A DNA stretch of 64,000 nt from Bryum argenteum (Eukaryota; Streptophyta; Bryopsida; Bryales; Bryaceae): NCBI GenBank assembly GCA_037043015.1, contig CM073330.1, forward strand, positions 5,233,263-5,297,262, written 5' to 3'. The notes beneath the pieces were generated by a model. The model searched no databases. It was not told the origin of the DNA and was given only the letters and a program-made list of their open reading frames with translations. Shown here in pieces: positions 1 through 11,700 of this stretch. How positions within the stretch are numbered: position 1 is the stretch's first letter; every line of letters starts with the position of its first letter. The position numbers and the translations under genes are program-made.

Positions 1-106
1 TTTTGTAACCTTTGTGTGGTGTAGGTGAATTGAACAATTGAAGATACAGAATGGGCTCCATAGCCAGAACTATCACTGCAAGAAACAGAATCGAAGGGTG
101 GCTTAC

Positions 107-416
107 AATGATCGGCCATGTCGAAAGTATCGAATCCAGAGTCAACATAGCGCATCATGGCGTCGACAGCATCGTCGCGATCAATTTTGCCCCACCCTCC
201 ACTAGTCTGCCACATTCCATTGATCACACGACAAATCTCCAGCTGATCGTCGCCACTGGAAACCACAGCGCGGTTTGATTGCTGCTCGACATTTGCAGCA
301 GCAGTAATAGTGCCTAATCTCCTCCTGAAGCTACTGCCGGCGCTCCGTTGCACCATTTTCGCTCCTGAGAACACCGCCACGGGATGGTGCGACCATAAAG
401 TCGAGGCCGACGCCAT
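107..416 (-). CDS. Plastid-type aldo/keto reductase, first exon (gene continues off left edge)
   Basis: On the minus strand an ATG at 416 opens a 310-nt exon of 103 codons plus one base that ends at a GTAAGC donor (106-101). The first 45 or so residues are rich in Ser, Ala and Arg with few acidic residues (MASASTLWSHHPVAV, then an SFRRRLG segment), which looks like a plastid transit peptide. Then come CRVINGMWQTSGGWG and a DDAVDAMMRY...FDTFDMADH segment, the start of the aldo/keto reductase barrel. In this family the last residues lead into a Tyr-Gly-Pro motif, and the single leftover T would begin that Tyr codon. The closest family I recall is the Arabidopsis At2g27680 type, a predicted NAD(P)H-linked oxidoreductase whose substrate is not settled. 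The catalytic residues lie in later exons outside the window, so activity cannot be judged. Confidence 0.82.
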
Positions 417-1612
417 GGCGACGAGGATATCAAACCCAGATTTCAACCAAGATTGAACTAATAGCTATGGCGAAGTGAAAAGCAAACCCGGATTTCTATC
501 GAATCATTAGGTCTTGTGTGAGCTCAATGCGGATTCGAAATATGTCTGGAGGTCATGGAATGGGATTGCATGCGCGGCAGGAAAGCGTGTTGAGGATAGA
601 ATCACGTGGATAGTGGTGGGCTTCTCCATCGGATCTGGACTTAGCGGGCACTTTAAACTGCCGAGGATGACAACATTCGGGACTCTGCATGAAATGTTGG
701 AAGTTGGGGTGTGCGCAATGACATTAGTGATGGAAAATTTTTATCACTAGATTCTACTTGTGGAGAAGGTAATAACATGAGAGCAACTTTGGCTTATTTG
801 GAGGCTTGCCCAAGTGTTCATTTGTATTCAGAAGTTTTACTAACTCTTTTTGTATTTAGAAGTTCAAAAACATTGTTAGAATCATTTTGCATTGTATTGG
901 TGATACATTCTTGCAAGTAAACACCATGTTTGATGAATTTTACAATCATAAAAATTTGGGAGCAAAAACCTAAGATAAGCAAAATAATGAGAAGAAGATG
1001 CACAGTACAAATTGTTAGATATGAAGATTTTGGTATTTATCTAAAATGTATGCATGATAAGGATTTTGATTGAGTTGATTAGAATTGTTAGCACTTGTAG
1101 TTTTTCCAATTTATCGAAAATGGTGTTAAAAGCAAAATATTGTATTCATATTGTTGCTATGTAGGTAATATTTACTTGTTATAGGGGTTTCATTTCAAAA
1201 TCTCAAAAATAGGGGATTGAAGATTATATATTAGCATAGAATATATCCTCTCGGCAATTGTTGCTGTTGATTGCAAATTGAATATCCTTATAGCAAATCT
1301 CTCCCAAACCCAATTGTGCTTTAAAGCGCATGACTCATAGTCAATGATTTTCGCAAGTGTTGGTTGGACGGATGTGATTCCAACTAAACGGGGACAACAA
1401 GAGATGTGTATGTGGGAAAGTTATTGCAGAATTGGAGGCTATTTTGCAAAATACAAGTAGAAGACTATAACCATAGTCGACTACATTGAGAAAATAATTG
1501 CACAAGTGAGAGCCAAGCCTCACCACTAAAAGCGGGACAATAGGGCACTTGCATCTCCCTTAACCACGAGCTTCATGGATTGAAAAATGAAAAGAGAGAC
1601 ATGCCTCCACAT
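417..1612. other. Intergenic region, no gene seen
   Basis: This stretch holds the divergent upstream region of the aldo/keto reductase (minus-strand promoter and 5' UTR, about 417-600) followed by AT-rich sequence. Short open frames at 514-750 and 711-920 have no recognisable domain and overlap one another. I see no repeat or RNA gene. Confidence 0.5.
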
Positions 1613-2541
1613 TTAACCCCTAAACTACCAAGGCCTCCGATTAGGAGATTTGCGATTTCGGGCAGCCTAAGTTAAGATGTTAAAAGTAATATTTTGCCTA
1701 AAATTTTTACTGGATGTTCCCTATACTACAAGGTGTATGTGGGAAAATTTGCAAAGTCAAACTCCACCTATGGAGTTCTCAAACGCAAATTTTGGTTTTC
1801 AGCCTTGGGGCGGCCAGAAAAAAACTTTTTATTTTTACCTTATTTTTAATTTTTTTTTAAAAAATCTTTTCTTGATTGACTTTGTACTAAGGTTTCCAAG
1901 TGACCCAAGTTGAAACTTTTACCAATCCTACAAGGGCACCCTTCAAAAATTACAAGAGCTAGATTCAAAGTTTTCTTTCGGATATTTCCATTTTTTCTTT
2001 CAAAATTTGCCAAAATTTGAGATTTTGGAATTTTTTGAATCTCTTTTTTTTTTAAATTCACAAACTCAAGAAGGTATATACTCACCGTTCATTTTTCCCC
2101 TAAACCATATAACAATAAATGTGGTGCATGTTTTACCAAATCCTTGATTTCTACCTTCTTGTAGTAAATAAATTGCATGAAGGTTCAAAAAGCAAAATGA
2201 GTGTCTAAAATTTTGCATGGGCATGCCCAACTTAGTTATATACATGGAAAAAAATATGAGCTAGATGTTTAAGCTAATAAGCATCACGATTTCCTTTGCA
2301 CAAAGTCGACTATGTTTGCACGAAAAAAAATTGCATCAACTTTGACTGTTACGATCTTACAAATGGCTACGATTCAACAGTTGAAATTTCAGCCACTACC
2401 TCTAATAATAGTTCTCTTCAAGATCATATGGTTGAAAGTCTCAAAAAATTGTAAAATATTCTCACACTCCAAAGTTTAAAAGGTGGTATGGAATTGTAAT
2501 TTTGGAGTTTGGAGCTCACAAAACACTATGGTAGTTTAGGG
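1613..2541. mobile_element. TTAA-flanked MITE, family A copy 1
   Basis: The element starts TTAA-CCCCTAAACTACC (TTAA at 1613-1616) and ends GGTAGTTTAGGG at 2541, an inverted match to its start. The right TTAA has decayed to CCAT. The interior aligns with family A copies at 18834 and 51911: shared blocks include the region around 1700-1760, an AAATTTGCCAAAATTTGAGA stretch near 2004, and TCTAAAATTTTGCATG near 2205. There is no ORF of note, so it is non-autonomous. Confidence 0.75.
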
Positions 2542-2848
2542 CCATCACATCACCATGCTACAATCTTAATTCCTTAACCATCTTCTCACTCTAGTTGTTT
2601 TAGGTTCTCAAGCCTTGTCAGGGGGTCTTCATGGCCCCTAAAGTTTTCCTTGAAGTCTTCAGTCAAAACTCCAACTCATTTTACATTGTGTTGATATATA
2701 AGATGTTGGAAGAAGAAAGATCATAGAAGATGTTGGTTGGATAAGGATTTTCCAAAAATTGTAGTCAAACAAGGATAATATAAACATGTGGTGCTAGAAA
2801 GGTAGTATATAATTGTCGTAGGATGAAGGTATATTCGATATGGTTGTA

Positions 2849-2855
<7 letters not shown>

Positions 2856-2887
<32 letters not shown>
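2856..2887. repeat. (TA)n microsatellite
   Basis: About sixteen uninterrupted TA dinucleotides. Confidence 0.95.
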
Positions 2888-2888
<1 letters not shown>

Positions 2889-2984
2889 TAGACTATATCA
2901 GTCAAATCATATAAAAGTAATTTGCACAAAACACTTGTGACTTGTATTTAGAAAATAAGTACATTGTGTGTGAAAATAAGTAGA

Positions 2985-4440
2985 ACTATCTAGTCCGTAT
3001 TCCACCTTAGTAATTATAACAATTCTACATGGCTTAGTAATCAATTTATGTTCTTTGAAGTCACCGTTAACTATAGTAAACCAATTTGCATATCAAGTGC
3101 TGTTCAATAAATTAACTAAATATACATATGGTAATAATATGGTTACTACGTATAATATTAAACACTTATAGTTTATTGTAGATTTGTAGTAATTGCCATA
3201 AAGATCGCAAGCATCATGTATGTCAACTGTTGATGTGAACTTTGACTTAATAAATCTTTTGATTAAATGAGTTTGGATAAATGGTTACCATTGACATTCT
3301 AATAAGCTTGTATTAGTACATAATTTCCTTTAACTTGACTTAATTTCTTTTATACTAATACAATATATGTATACACAATGATTTTAATTGAGAAGAGACG
3401 ATAACAAGTAATAATGATTATACAATGCCAAGTGATAATGATTATATTTAACATTGTCGGATCAAATTGTTGTTGTTGTAAAAGATCCTAGAGGTTCTAA
3501 TAATACTAATTATAGAAGATATGTGGCGGAGTAAACATTATACATAATTTCAATGAGAGCAAAATTATTCAAGATCATGATGGAATCAAGTTCATACAAG
3601 ATAATGGCCGAACAAAGATTATACATGATTTGGGTGTAATAAATATTGTATAAGACGTATAGGATATATAGGCTCATGGTAGGAAAAAGAACAATTGTAT
3701 AAAATTGTGGTAAATTGAAGATTAGACAAGATCGTGGCAAATTGAAGATTATAAAACATTGTAACTCACTAAAAATTGTCCAAGATTGTACAAGATGTAG
3801 GAGGGAGAAGGTTTGTACAAATGGTGGTAGGATAAGGTTTGTATGAAATGTTGGTAAAATAAGTTCTACATAAGAGTAAGGTTTGTACAAGATGGCTATG
3901 TGAGAGGGTTTGTACAAAATGGTGGTAGGATAAGGTTAGTATAAGATGCTAGTGGAACAAGCTTCACATGAGGTGCTAGTAGAATAAGGTTTGTACAAGA
4001 TAGTGGTGCATAGGAGAAAGTTTTTACGAAATGCTAGTAGGATAAGATGCTATTGGAATAAGCTTTACAGAAGCTACGACTAGAATGAGGTATGTACAAG
4101 ATGGTGGGAGAAAGTTTATACAAAATGCCACAAAAATAAGGTGTGTATAAGATGTTAGTGTAATGAGCATCACAAAAGCTATTGGTAAAATAAGGTTCAG
4201 ACAAGATGTTGGAAGAATAAAAATTACATATAATTGGGATATAAGATTAATTCATCTTCCATATGGTCCTCTCAAATAAATGATTATATGAGGATATGCT
4301 TGTGGAGTATAGATTTATATGAATTAAGTGGTGTAATTTTGTACTCTATTGTCCATAATTCACAATATAGATGAATTCAGTCGTAAACAATGATTTTGAC
4401 TTGTATTACAAAAGTTACATTTTACTTTTACTCGAAGATG
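2985..4440 (+). repeat. Dispersed repeat with minisatellite core, copy 1 (forward)
   Basis: The sequence from about 2985 to 4440 reappears in reverse complement at about 20765-22310. Matching blocks are the 2990-3080 segment with 22240-22315, the 3080-3180 segment with 22130-22220, the 3510-4220 minisatellite with 21055-21465, and 4200-4440 with 20830-21050. The right-hand 240 bp is the best preserved. No transposase-like frame and no clear terminal motif was found, so the class is unknown. The minisatellite core would suit a Helitron or another non-coding element. Confidence 0.7.
3780..4215 (+). repeat. Degenerate minisatellite, about 30-bp unit with GTACAAGATG
   Basis: Units of roughly 25-35 bp of the form GTTTGTACAAGATGNTGGTAGGATAAG repeat with drift; looser copies reach back to about 3510. 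The same unit makes up the arrays at 10920-11700 and, inverted, at 21055-21465. An open frame on the minus strand (3510-3917) follows from the repeat composition and is not taken as a gene. Confidence 0.75.
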
Positions 4441-4564
4441 GAAGAAATTTTTTTGACCATGTTTCACCTAAGCAAATTACAACACTTTTACAAGGCTTCA
4501 AAACTAGTCCGTTTTTGAGGAAGGTTAGCCTATGGAGCGGTACAGCGTTCCCAGGCTTCTCATT

Positions 4565-4880
4565 GCATTGCAGACTTCCCGAGCAGACTCCCCGAGCACT
4601 GGAGACTTCCCGAGCAGACTTCCCGAGCATTGGAGACTTCCCGAGCAGAATTCCCGAGCATTGGAGACTTCCCGAGCATTGGAGACTTCCCGAGCAGAAT
4701 TCCCGAGCATTGGAGACTTCCCGAGCAGACTTCCCGAGCATTGGAGACTTCCCGAGCAGACTTCCCGAGCAGACTTCCCCAGCAGACTTCCCGAGCAGAC
4801 TTGCCGAGCATTGCAGACTTCACGAGCATTGCAAAAGTACCCAGATCCGCATTGCAGACTTCTCCAGCATTGCTGTGCTA
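4565..4880. repeat. Two-unit minisatellite (13 bp and 18 bp units)
   Basis: Units CCCGAGCAGACTT (13 bp) and CCCGAGCATTGGAGACTT (18 bp) alternate irregularly about fifteen times and decay towards 4880. Neither length alone fixes a frame and the units lack stop codons in several frames, so long open frames occur on both strands (for example 4371-5144 plus and 4525-4884 minus). I treat these as by-products. Confidence 0.85.
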
Positions 4881-6431
4881 GCAATAATCTCTTTTAGGAT
4901 TGCAAAAAGCTTCCTGCGAAATACCGTACCCACCCCGCCAAATAATTTGAAGAGAGCAGGTGTAGGGTTTCAGGAGGCTGATCGACGATGCAGGCCAGGG
5001 GATGGAGCTCCAGCAAGGCTAATTAAAAAGTGCCTGTTGGGTGCATGTTCGTTCGCTTGCAGGCACAGGCCGGGTTGCAGGTTTCTTTGCATCGCCTATA
5101 TCGTGATCGTGGATGTGATGTCCTGGTTCACCTCTGGAGTTTGAGTACGAAACATCAGTTTAAGGATAATGCGATTCAGAGTATTTTAGCAGATGCGTAA
5201 TTGTGTGGAGGAAGTGATCGGCCGTAGGAGCAACCGCACCAACGAGACAAGAAACGTATCGTCCTCGACTTTGCCCTGTTGGATCCATCGTGACAGTTAC
5301 CAAGATTGGAAGAAATGTCTTCTCCAATTTGAAAGAAGTCCTAATACAATTCCTTCATTTCAACTATCTCACCATTTGCATCAGGATGACATATTTAACT
5401 AAATATGGACAGTCCACAATCAAAATGATTTCTAGAATCTAGGTTCTATGAAGATACTCTTCAAATATGTAGATTTTAAGGTCATGGATGGAGGGATCTC
5501 CCCATGTTTTAAAGTCCATAAATAAGCCCAAAGTCCATATTTAGTTAAATGATGCATCAGGCAACAAGAGATGCCGAAATGGACGCTATTCGGATCCTAT
5601 TGAAATGGAGCCTATTCCTGTTGGATATTCCAGTCAGTCATCCCACTGCTGTTGTAGAGTCATACAGTCGTCACTCGCATTAACCCTTGAAGATCCGACA
5701 GTAGGCGTAGATCAGTGTAGATTAGTGTAGATTAGTGGCCGTAGAGCATATTGCTCTTCAGATTTAGCACGATATTGAAAGGCATGTTTCGAGAATCCAA
5801 CCATATGGATGTGACAATTAATGTGCAATATGTGCAAAGAATTTATTGGGGAGTGATCAATGTGAGAGTTTTGGTGAGATTGCATGAAAAGAAACCACAA
5901 GAGTTTACATTAGCTACATGCTCTTGAGTACTTTAAGAAAAAGGTGACACTACAACTAAATCCCAACGGTGTTTAGAAGTGTATTTATGATGTGCATGCC
6001 TCAAAAAAAAAATGCGGAGTAAATTTGTCAATTGATTGCAATTCCGGTCTACCTTCTCAGATGTATTTCTATCTTATTCCACACTAAATTCATTATAGAT
6101 CACAAAGGTATGTCACAGAATGGGGGGAGCAATGTATCAATAGAAAGCTATTTGTTGTGAATATACAAACCTCCTTTTGAAGTAGACTCCAAGGTACGGA
6201 CTGGGAGACATGCAAATACAGGAAAAACACGATATATTGGCCGGAGCGGGCACCCTCACACCTTTAAGAGTTAAAGAAAACAGAGAACAGACATGTATGG
6301 CTTTTCAGTATAGATCCCTTGCGAATCTGCAAGGCATAATTTGTCAAGTTTGCTTCAAAGTCTGAACCAGAACACTTGTGCTACTGAGGGTAACGAAAAG
6401 GAGCGCTACTATTCTTGTCGAATCAAAATGG
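4881..6431. other. Intergenic region, no gene supported
   Basis: The 4900-5400 part is less AT-rich and carries an AGGGTTT motif near 4970, but the open frames there (to 5144, and 5193-5402) have no recognisable domain. A short GTAGATTAGT triplication lies near 5707-5735. The rest is unstructured AT-rich sequence. Confidence 0.4.
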
Positions 6432-7025
6432 TTAACCCTTAATTGACATTCTTGTTTTCCACAAATTGGAGAGAAATGCAACCTCATTGTCTTATGGCCT
6501 TATTTCTACATTGAAGGTAAAACAATTTTGAGAATCGGAAACGGTGGTTATCAAGGTAACTTGGTGATGTGACCAATGCAAAAAAGATCGATCACATCGG
6601 GTAAAAACTCAAAAAATGGCACCGTTGAGAAAAAAATGTTTCGGTTGCTGATAATGAGTGAGATATATCATATTGCTTTTTTGGTTTTTCCCCCTTGGGT
6701 CAATTTTTCTGAAAATTGGCATCATAGAGCATGGTATAGGGATAAAGATCAAGATTTTTTATTATTTTGAAAAAAAATCGTCAAAAAAAAAAAAAAAAAA
6801 AAAAAAAGTTAAAGAGCATTGACCATGGGATTACGTGGCCCCTACAATTTTGCGCGGATCACACAAACCTCAAGAAGGCGATCGGGAAGGAGCATTGGAT
6901 TCGGAAAAACAAAAGAATAGGGGTGCCTTTGGACAAGATTTGCACCCTACCACTGTGTCGGACCCCAAAAGCAAAAACAATGACCTTCGTGACCAGTTTG
7001 GTCACCGGTGACAATTAAGGGTTAA
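6432..7025. mobile_element. TTAA-flanked MITE, 586-bp body
   Basis: TTAA at 6432-6435 is followed by CCCTTAATTG, and the right end reads CAATTAAGGG before TTAA at 7022-7025, a perfect 10-bp inverted terminal repeat inside a TTAA pair. The interior has a long A-run (6783-6807) and is not alignable by eye with families A or B, so this is a third member type. No protein-coding frame of substance is present. Confidence 0.75.
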
Positions 7026-8029
7026 CCGAATAAGTTGTCCTACATGCCTCCATACAATACACCTGCTAGAGATTGGCTGCTTATCTTGCTCCTGGAAAGT
7101 ATTACACAAAATTCACATACAGTTTGTAACTTAGATGAGATTTATTTTTATTTTTAAAATTTTTTTCAAGTGATTGTTGCAATCTTTTCGTTTAATCATG
7201 GAGAATGGCTCACTGCTACAAACAAAACACAAGCCTTATAGACTAAGAGACGTTTTACATGGAGAGTGGAGGCCAACAAATCTTCAAGCGAATTCACTCA
7301 CATTTTGAGCCCAATTGGTTCAATAGACCTCTTGGGAACACATCAAACAAACAATATGATGCGGGTGAAATCGCCCATGTGTAAAGACCTTGGGGCCAAT
7401 TTGTAAAAGAAAAAACAAGGCCATATGTTTTTGCTTTGTCCACATTAATTTGATTTAGTTAAATAATAATCTTGTAATGAAATCAAGCAACGGCCTCTAG
7501 ACTTCTTTCTTTTTTTCCTTTTTTTTTCACTATCTTTTTCTTTGGCCCAGTCAATCCCTCAAACATTCTTGGTCCGAAAATTATCTTTTGAAATAGCATA
7601 CATTTTACTCAAATGTGAACTCAAGTTCACATTTTCTCTACCAGAAGTGTCAACACAACCTATGTAAAGTTTTTACAAAGTGTGGCCGTCCACACTTTGT
7701 CAAAACTTACGTAAATTGAATTCTTTTCATGGGTTGTGAAAGGGTGGCAAAAAAATTATACAGTTTATGTTTAGCAAGTAAAATTTGATGTGTACTAAAA
7801 ATGGGGGTATTAATGGAATATTTAATTTGAATTCATAAGGAACTACTACGCATCCACGGCATTGCCACTCTAACAAAAATAATTCCTAGCATTTATGGAG
7901 CCATAGTTAAATACTTTGAAATCCAATATCTTAGGATGTGTTGACCCGTTTCAAAAACAAAACAAAACCACTTGCCTTGAATAACAGATTGTTGTATTGT
8001 GTGAAAGAGTTCATAAATATAAGGGTATC
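7026..8029. other. Intergenic region with one short hairpin
   Basis: This is AT-rich sequence without a gene. It contains the stem-loop at 7661-7713 listed separately. Confidence 0.5.
7661..7713. repeat. Short inverted repeat (stem-loop)
   Basis: About 24-bp arms (7661-7685 and 7690-7713) meet at a 4-nt CCGT loop. The inner CAAAGTGTGG / CCACACTTTG part is perfect and the outer part has a few mismatches. It could be a MITE remnant or a small foldback. Confidence 0.7.
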
Positions 8030-8145
8030 GCAAAAATAAACACACCGATGAAGAGCACGGAGCCCAACAAGAAGGGGATTGGAAAAATAAACAAAGACGC
8101 CTACGAAGAGGGCAGAGTACAACGAGTTGGTGTGTTTATTTTTGC
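8030..8145. mobile_element. Small MITE-like element with 17-bp perfect inverted ends
   Basis: GCAAAAATAAACACACC at 8030-8046 is the exact reverse complement of 8129-8145. The 82-bp interior repeats the AAAATAAACA motif. No convincing target duplication was found, so the superfamily is open. Confidence 0.6.
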
Positions 8146-8794
8146 AATGTCTTAAGAAAACCTAAGTATGGAGATAAAATCATAGCTTTGTGCAAATTCA
8201 TTGGTTAGTAAATTTGAACATGCATTGTACTATGGAATTGCTTCAAGGTTGAATTGTTATATAGTAGTATTCAAGGTGTAAAAATTCCTAATTGTTCTTA
8301 ACAAAATACATGAAATTGTCCTTGTGACCCTTTAATTTTAGTCTCCCTTCCTTCCACCAACATGGTGGTTGGCGGCCAGCCCTAGTGGCTAGTTGAGGTT
8401 CATGTTAGTTATGACAAATTTCAAGTTTCACCCTACGCAAGTATCTTGTTAAGACAATCTAAATGTCAAATATTATGAATATTATAAATAGAGGGTGTAT
8501 ATATTGAAACAAGCAAAGATGATATTTCAATATTTAATAAGTGGGACAATAACTTTCTCACTATAATAGGGTGTATGTATTGTTTCTTTATAGTATTTAA
8601 CCTTAATTCCATCAAAATGACGATATTCTTTGTAACATCTTGCCAAAGTCCTGATGTGTCATTATGACTGGTGAAACATGCCACTTTACAAGCTTATTCT
8701 AAACTGCAATTCAAAAATATCTATGCCTCCAAAAAGATACAATTTCTAATATTACGCACGTCCTCTGTAATATAACCCATTTATGTTGTCAAAG

Positions 8795-10025
8795 GCAATA
8801 TTTCCGAACAAGTCAAAGGGCAAGAAACATTGTTGTTTCTAACAGTCCTTAACCCCTAAACGCGCCAGCCTATTTTTAGCAGAAAAGCACATTTCCATAG
8901 AAATCCTCATAGATGAAAATCAAGAGAAGCTATTAAGATCTCAACCGTACAAACTTGTAATAGACTTATCCAAGATCATGTGGACCAAAACTTGAGTCAT
9001 GAGGCCTTATAGATCGGAAGATCATAACATATTAATACTAAAAACAAACTGCAAAATTTCATCATTTTCACTTTGAGGTGGAAATGCTACCAATATACCT
9101 ATTGCAATGAAAAAATTACCAACTAGAGAGATGTTCACCTTCATCTTAATAAGTCCTTTACCCAACAAAAATTCATCAAAAAAATTTCTTGGCTCAAATA
9201 AAAGCCATGCAATGGTAAAAACGCAAAAATTTTACAAAGGAAAAATAGTCCAAACCTAGACCCTTTGCATTCAATTTCATGCCTTATCTTCAAAACACCT
9301 TCGATCTTGTTAAGGTTTCTACCACTTAGACTAGACTCTAATTGGAGGCCATCCCAAAAATTAAGTTGAAATCCAACGGTGGATGAAGGAGATATAGCTC
9401 CTCAAATATCATCCATTTTCTCACTTTTTCTCGTTGACAAAACATCATTGCAATTCCAATAGCAAAATCATTTGGATCAAAAAACTTCACACTACAAAGT
9501 TGTTAAGAATCACCTTAAGATCATGACCATGAAAAAAAAAATCATGAAAACTATTTTTAATTTCACATAATTGGCTTGCAATGGTAATACATGCCCCATG
9601 CTTGAAAACCCAAAAGCAAGCGCTGTCTTCACTAAAGTGCATTCCATTAATTCATACTTTATTGTATGGGCTTGCAAATTTTACAACGCAAACTAGACTT
9701 GATTTGGAACCTAACCCAAGTGATTTCATCCAAAACGGACCTCGGATGAAGAAGATATGGCTATTCAAAGTTGCTGCCTTCCATCCAAAATGTCGTTTTT
9801 CGACATTCGGCGCGTTTAGGGGTTAAGGAATATTTCGTCGAAAGGCAAATAATCTTGAACGGCCATCAAGAAACATCGCTATTTCTAAACGGTCCTTAAG
9901 AAATATTTTGTCAAAAGGCAAATATTCCTGAAAATGTTGTTTAGGAACATTTCTATTTTTGAACAGCTCTTAAGAAATATTTTGTTAAGAGACACATATT
10001 CTTAAATAGTTCAACAAGACAGTTT
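8795..10025 (+). repeat. About 74-bp tandem repeat split by a TTAA MITE
   Basis: Units of roughly 74 bp (AAGAAATATTTTGTCAAAAG, then GGCAAATATTC..., ending TTTCTAAACGGTCCTT) lie at about 9823-10020, with a further partial unit at about 8795-8850. The family B element at 8849-9826 sits exactly at the unit boundary TCC-TTAA. The boundary at about 9897 between the downstream units is an uninterrupted copy of the target. Confidence 0.75.
8849..9826. mobile_element. TTAA-flanked MITE, family B copy 1
   Basis: TTAA 8849-8852 is followed by CCCCTAAACGCG and the right end CGCGTTTAGGGG is followed by TTAA 9823-9826; the 12-bp ends are perfect inverted copies. The body is 970 bp. The interior aligns colinearly with 19397-20368 (972 bp) and 52917-53896: shared blocks include GATCTCAACC near 8937, the CAACGGTGGATGAAGGAGAT block at 9373, and CATCCAAAATGTCGTTTTTC near 9782. 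It is non-coding. Confidence 0.88.
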
Positions 10026-10119
10026 ACAAATATTTGCCCTTTACTCAAAAATTGACAAAAAGTAATCTTATTCTTTTTCATCTCAAGCACTCCAGAACCT
10101 GCCATTATACCATAATAAC

Positions 10120-10335
10120 TCTACGTAAAGGAATTTTGGTCATTTGCATATTGTTTATATTGTTGTTAGTGAAAGAAAAACCAATATCTATATGTTCATG
10201 AATATAATAGCAATTTTGGTACAAAATATATATTCACGTTGAGATCTCCTGAGATCTCCTTACTGAGATGTTTTATTATAACCCCAAGTATACCATATTA
10301 TTTTGATTATCCTTTACTAGACTTCAAATGATATA
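10120..10335 (+). repeat. Dispersed repeat, partner at 18545-18745 (inverted)
   Basis: About 200 bp containing CATTTGCATATTGTTTATATTG, AATATAATAGCAA and ACCCCAAGTATACCATAT (wording approximate at a few positions) matches 18545-18745 in reverse complement. The type is unknown. Confidence 0.55.
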
Positions 10336-10743
10336 CCATTATGGGTTGTATTTCAACAATCCTATGTTGGATAACGATTGAGACATTTACTTGTTTAGAA
10401 TTGCATAGACTTGATCCATTATACATGTAATGATGGAGACTAATTTTAATATTTAAAGGAATATCTTCAATCCATTTGCTATAATTGAAGATAATTTTTC
10501 CTCTTCTATCCTCATGTTGAGGTTTGTGCCTCCAAATGTCAATATGGAAGAATTAACTTAAATGAAATATTTATTTATGCGTCACAATGGTGAGAAGGAT
10601 CACAAGCATCTTGCTTATTATTGATGTAAAGTAAAAAAAATTAAAATCTCCAAATTAGATTAATATGGAATAAAGACATTATTGTTGTCATTATGGTCAC
10701 TTTGTGAAATTATTTTTCTATGGATAAACATTTATTTATATAA

Positions 10744-10872
10744 TTGGCACTATATATTTGTACACAACCAAAATGATTAAAAAGAGATAACATTCAGTGA
10801 TCATAATTATACAATCACTGAATGTTATCTCCCTTTAATCATTTTTAGTTGTGTACAAATATATAGTGTCAA
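10744..10872. repeat. 58-bp-arm hairpin (foldback)
   Basis: Arms 10744-10801 and 10814-10872 are near-perfect inverted copies separated by 12 nt. The arms start TTGGCACTATATATTTGTAC and meet at ATTCAGTGAT. Part of the right-arm end, AGTGTCAATTATAATTATAA, is repeated just downstream (10895-10915). It is a foldback MITE or a hairpin RNA source; the sequence alone does not decide. Confidence 0.85.
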
Positions 10873-10919
10873 TTATAATTATAACCACATCTTGTATAGT
10901 GTCAATTGTAATTATAATC

Positions 10920-11700
10920 ACATCTTGTATAATTATGTGAGGGGGAGTCAGGGTGAACAAGATGTTGAGGGCGGTCAAGGTCGTACATGATGTGAGGGGC
11001 GCTCACGATCATACAAGATGCGAGGGGCGCTCACGGTCATACAAGATGCAATGAGCGGTCAAGGGTCATACAAGATGCAAGAGGCGATCAGGGTCGTGTA
11101 AGATGCGAGGGGCACTCAGAGTTGTACAAGATGCGAGGGGCGGTCAGAGTCTTACAAGATGCAAGGGGTGATTAGTATGTACAAGATGCGAGTGGTAATT
11201 AGTATGTACAAGATGTGAGGTAAAAGAGAGGCTGCCAAGACCTTCTTCTATAGAAGGAGTCATCTCGTACAAAATGTTAAGGGTGGTCAAGGTTGTACAA
11301 GATGTCAGGGCGATCAGGGCCGTACAAGATGTTGAGGCGATCAGGGCCGTACAAGATGTCGAGGCGATCAGGGCCGTACAAGATGTCGAGGCGGTCAGTG
11401 CCGTACAAGATGTCAAGGTGGTCAAAGTCGTATAGGGCGGGCTCAAGATGTTAGAGCGGTTAGGGTCGTATACAATGCCAACAGCGGTTAGAGGGTCGTA
11501 AAATATGTCAATGGTGGTCATAGTCTCCTACAAGATGCAATAGACGGTCAGGGTAGTACAAGATACAAATGGCGGTCAAAGTTGTACAAGATGCGAGAAG
11601 CTTTCAAGGTCATACAAGATGCCAGAGGCAATTACAAGATATTGGTAAAGTAACTCAAGGTCATACAAGATGCCAGAGGCAATTACAAGATATTGGTAAA
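10920..11700 (+). repeat. Minisatellite, about 30-bp unit GTACAAGATGCGAGGGGCGGTCA-type
   Basis: About 22 degenerate units, G/C-richer than the same family at 3.8 kb. A minus-strand open frame (11144-11521, Thr/Leu/Ala/Ser repeats) follows from the array and is not a gene. The flank at 11720-12000 resembles the flanks of the copies at 2985-4440 and 20765-22310, so this is probably a third, more diverged copy of that element. Confidence 0.8.

Noticed and set aside
1613..1625. Interstitial telomere repeat (CCCTAAA)
   Set aside because: CCCCTAAAC occurs once at each element end and never in tandem; it is a terminal inverted repeat.
4371..5144. 257-residue open frame with Glu-Thr-Ser-Arg-Ala repeats
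   Set aside because: It runs through the 13/18-bp minisatellite, overlaps long frames on both strands and has no domain or splice context.
11144..11521. 125-residue minus-strand frame rich in Thr, Ala and Leu
   Set aside because: It is the translation of the 30-bp minisatellite at 10.9-11.7 kb.
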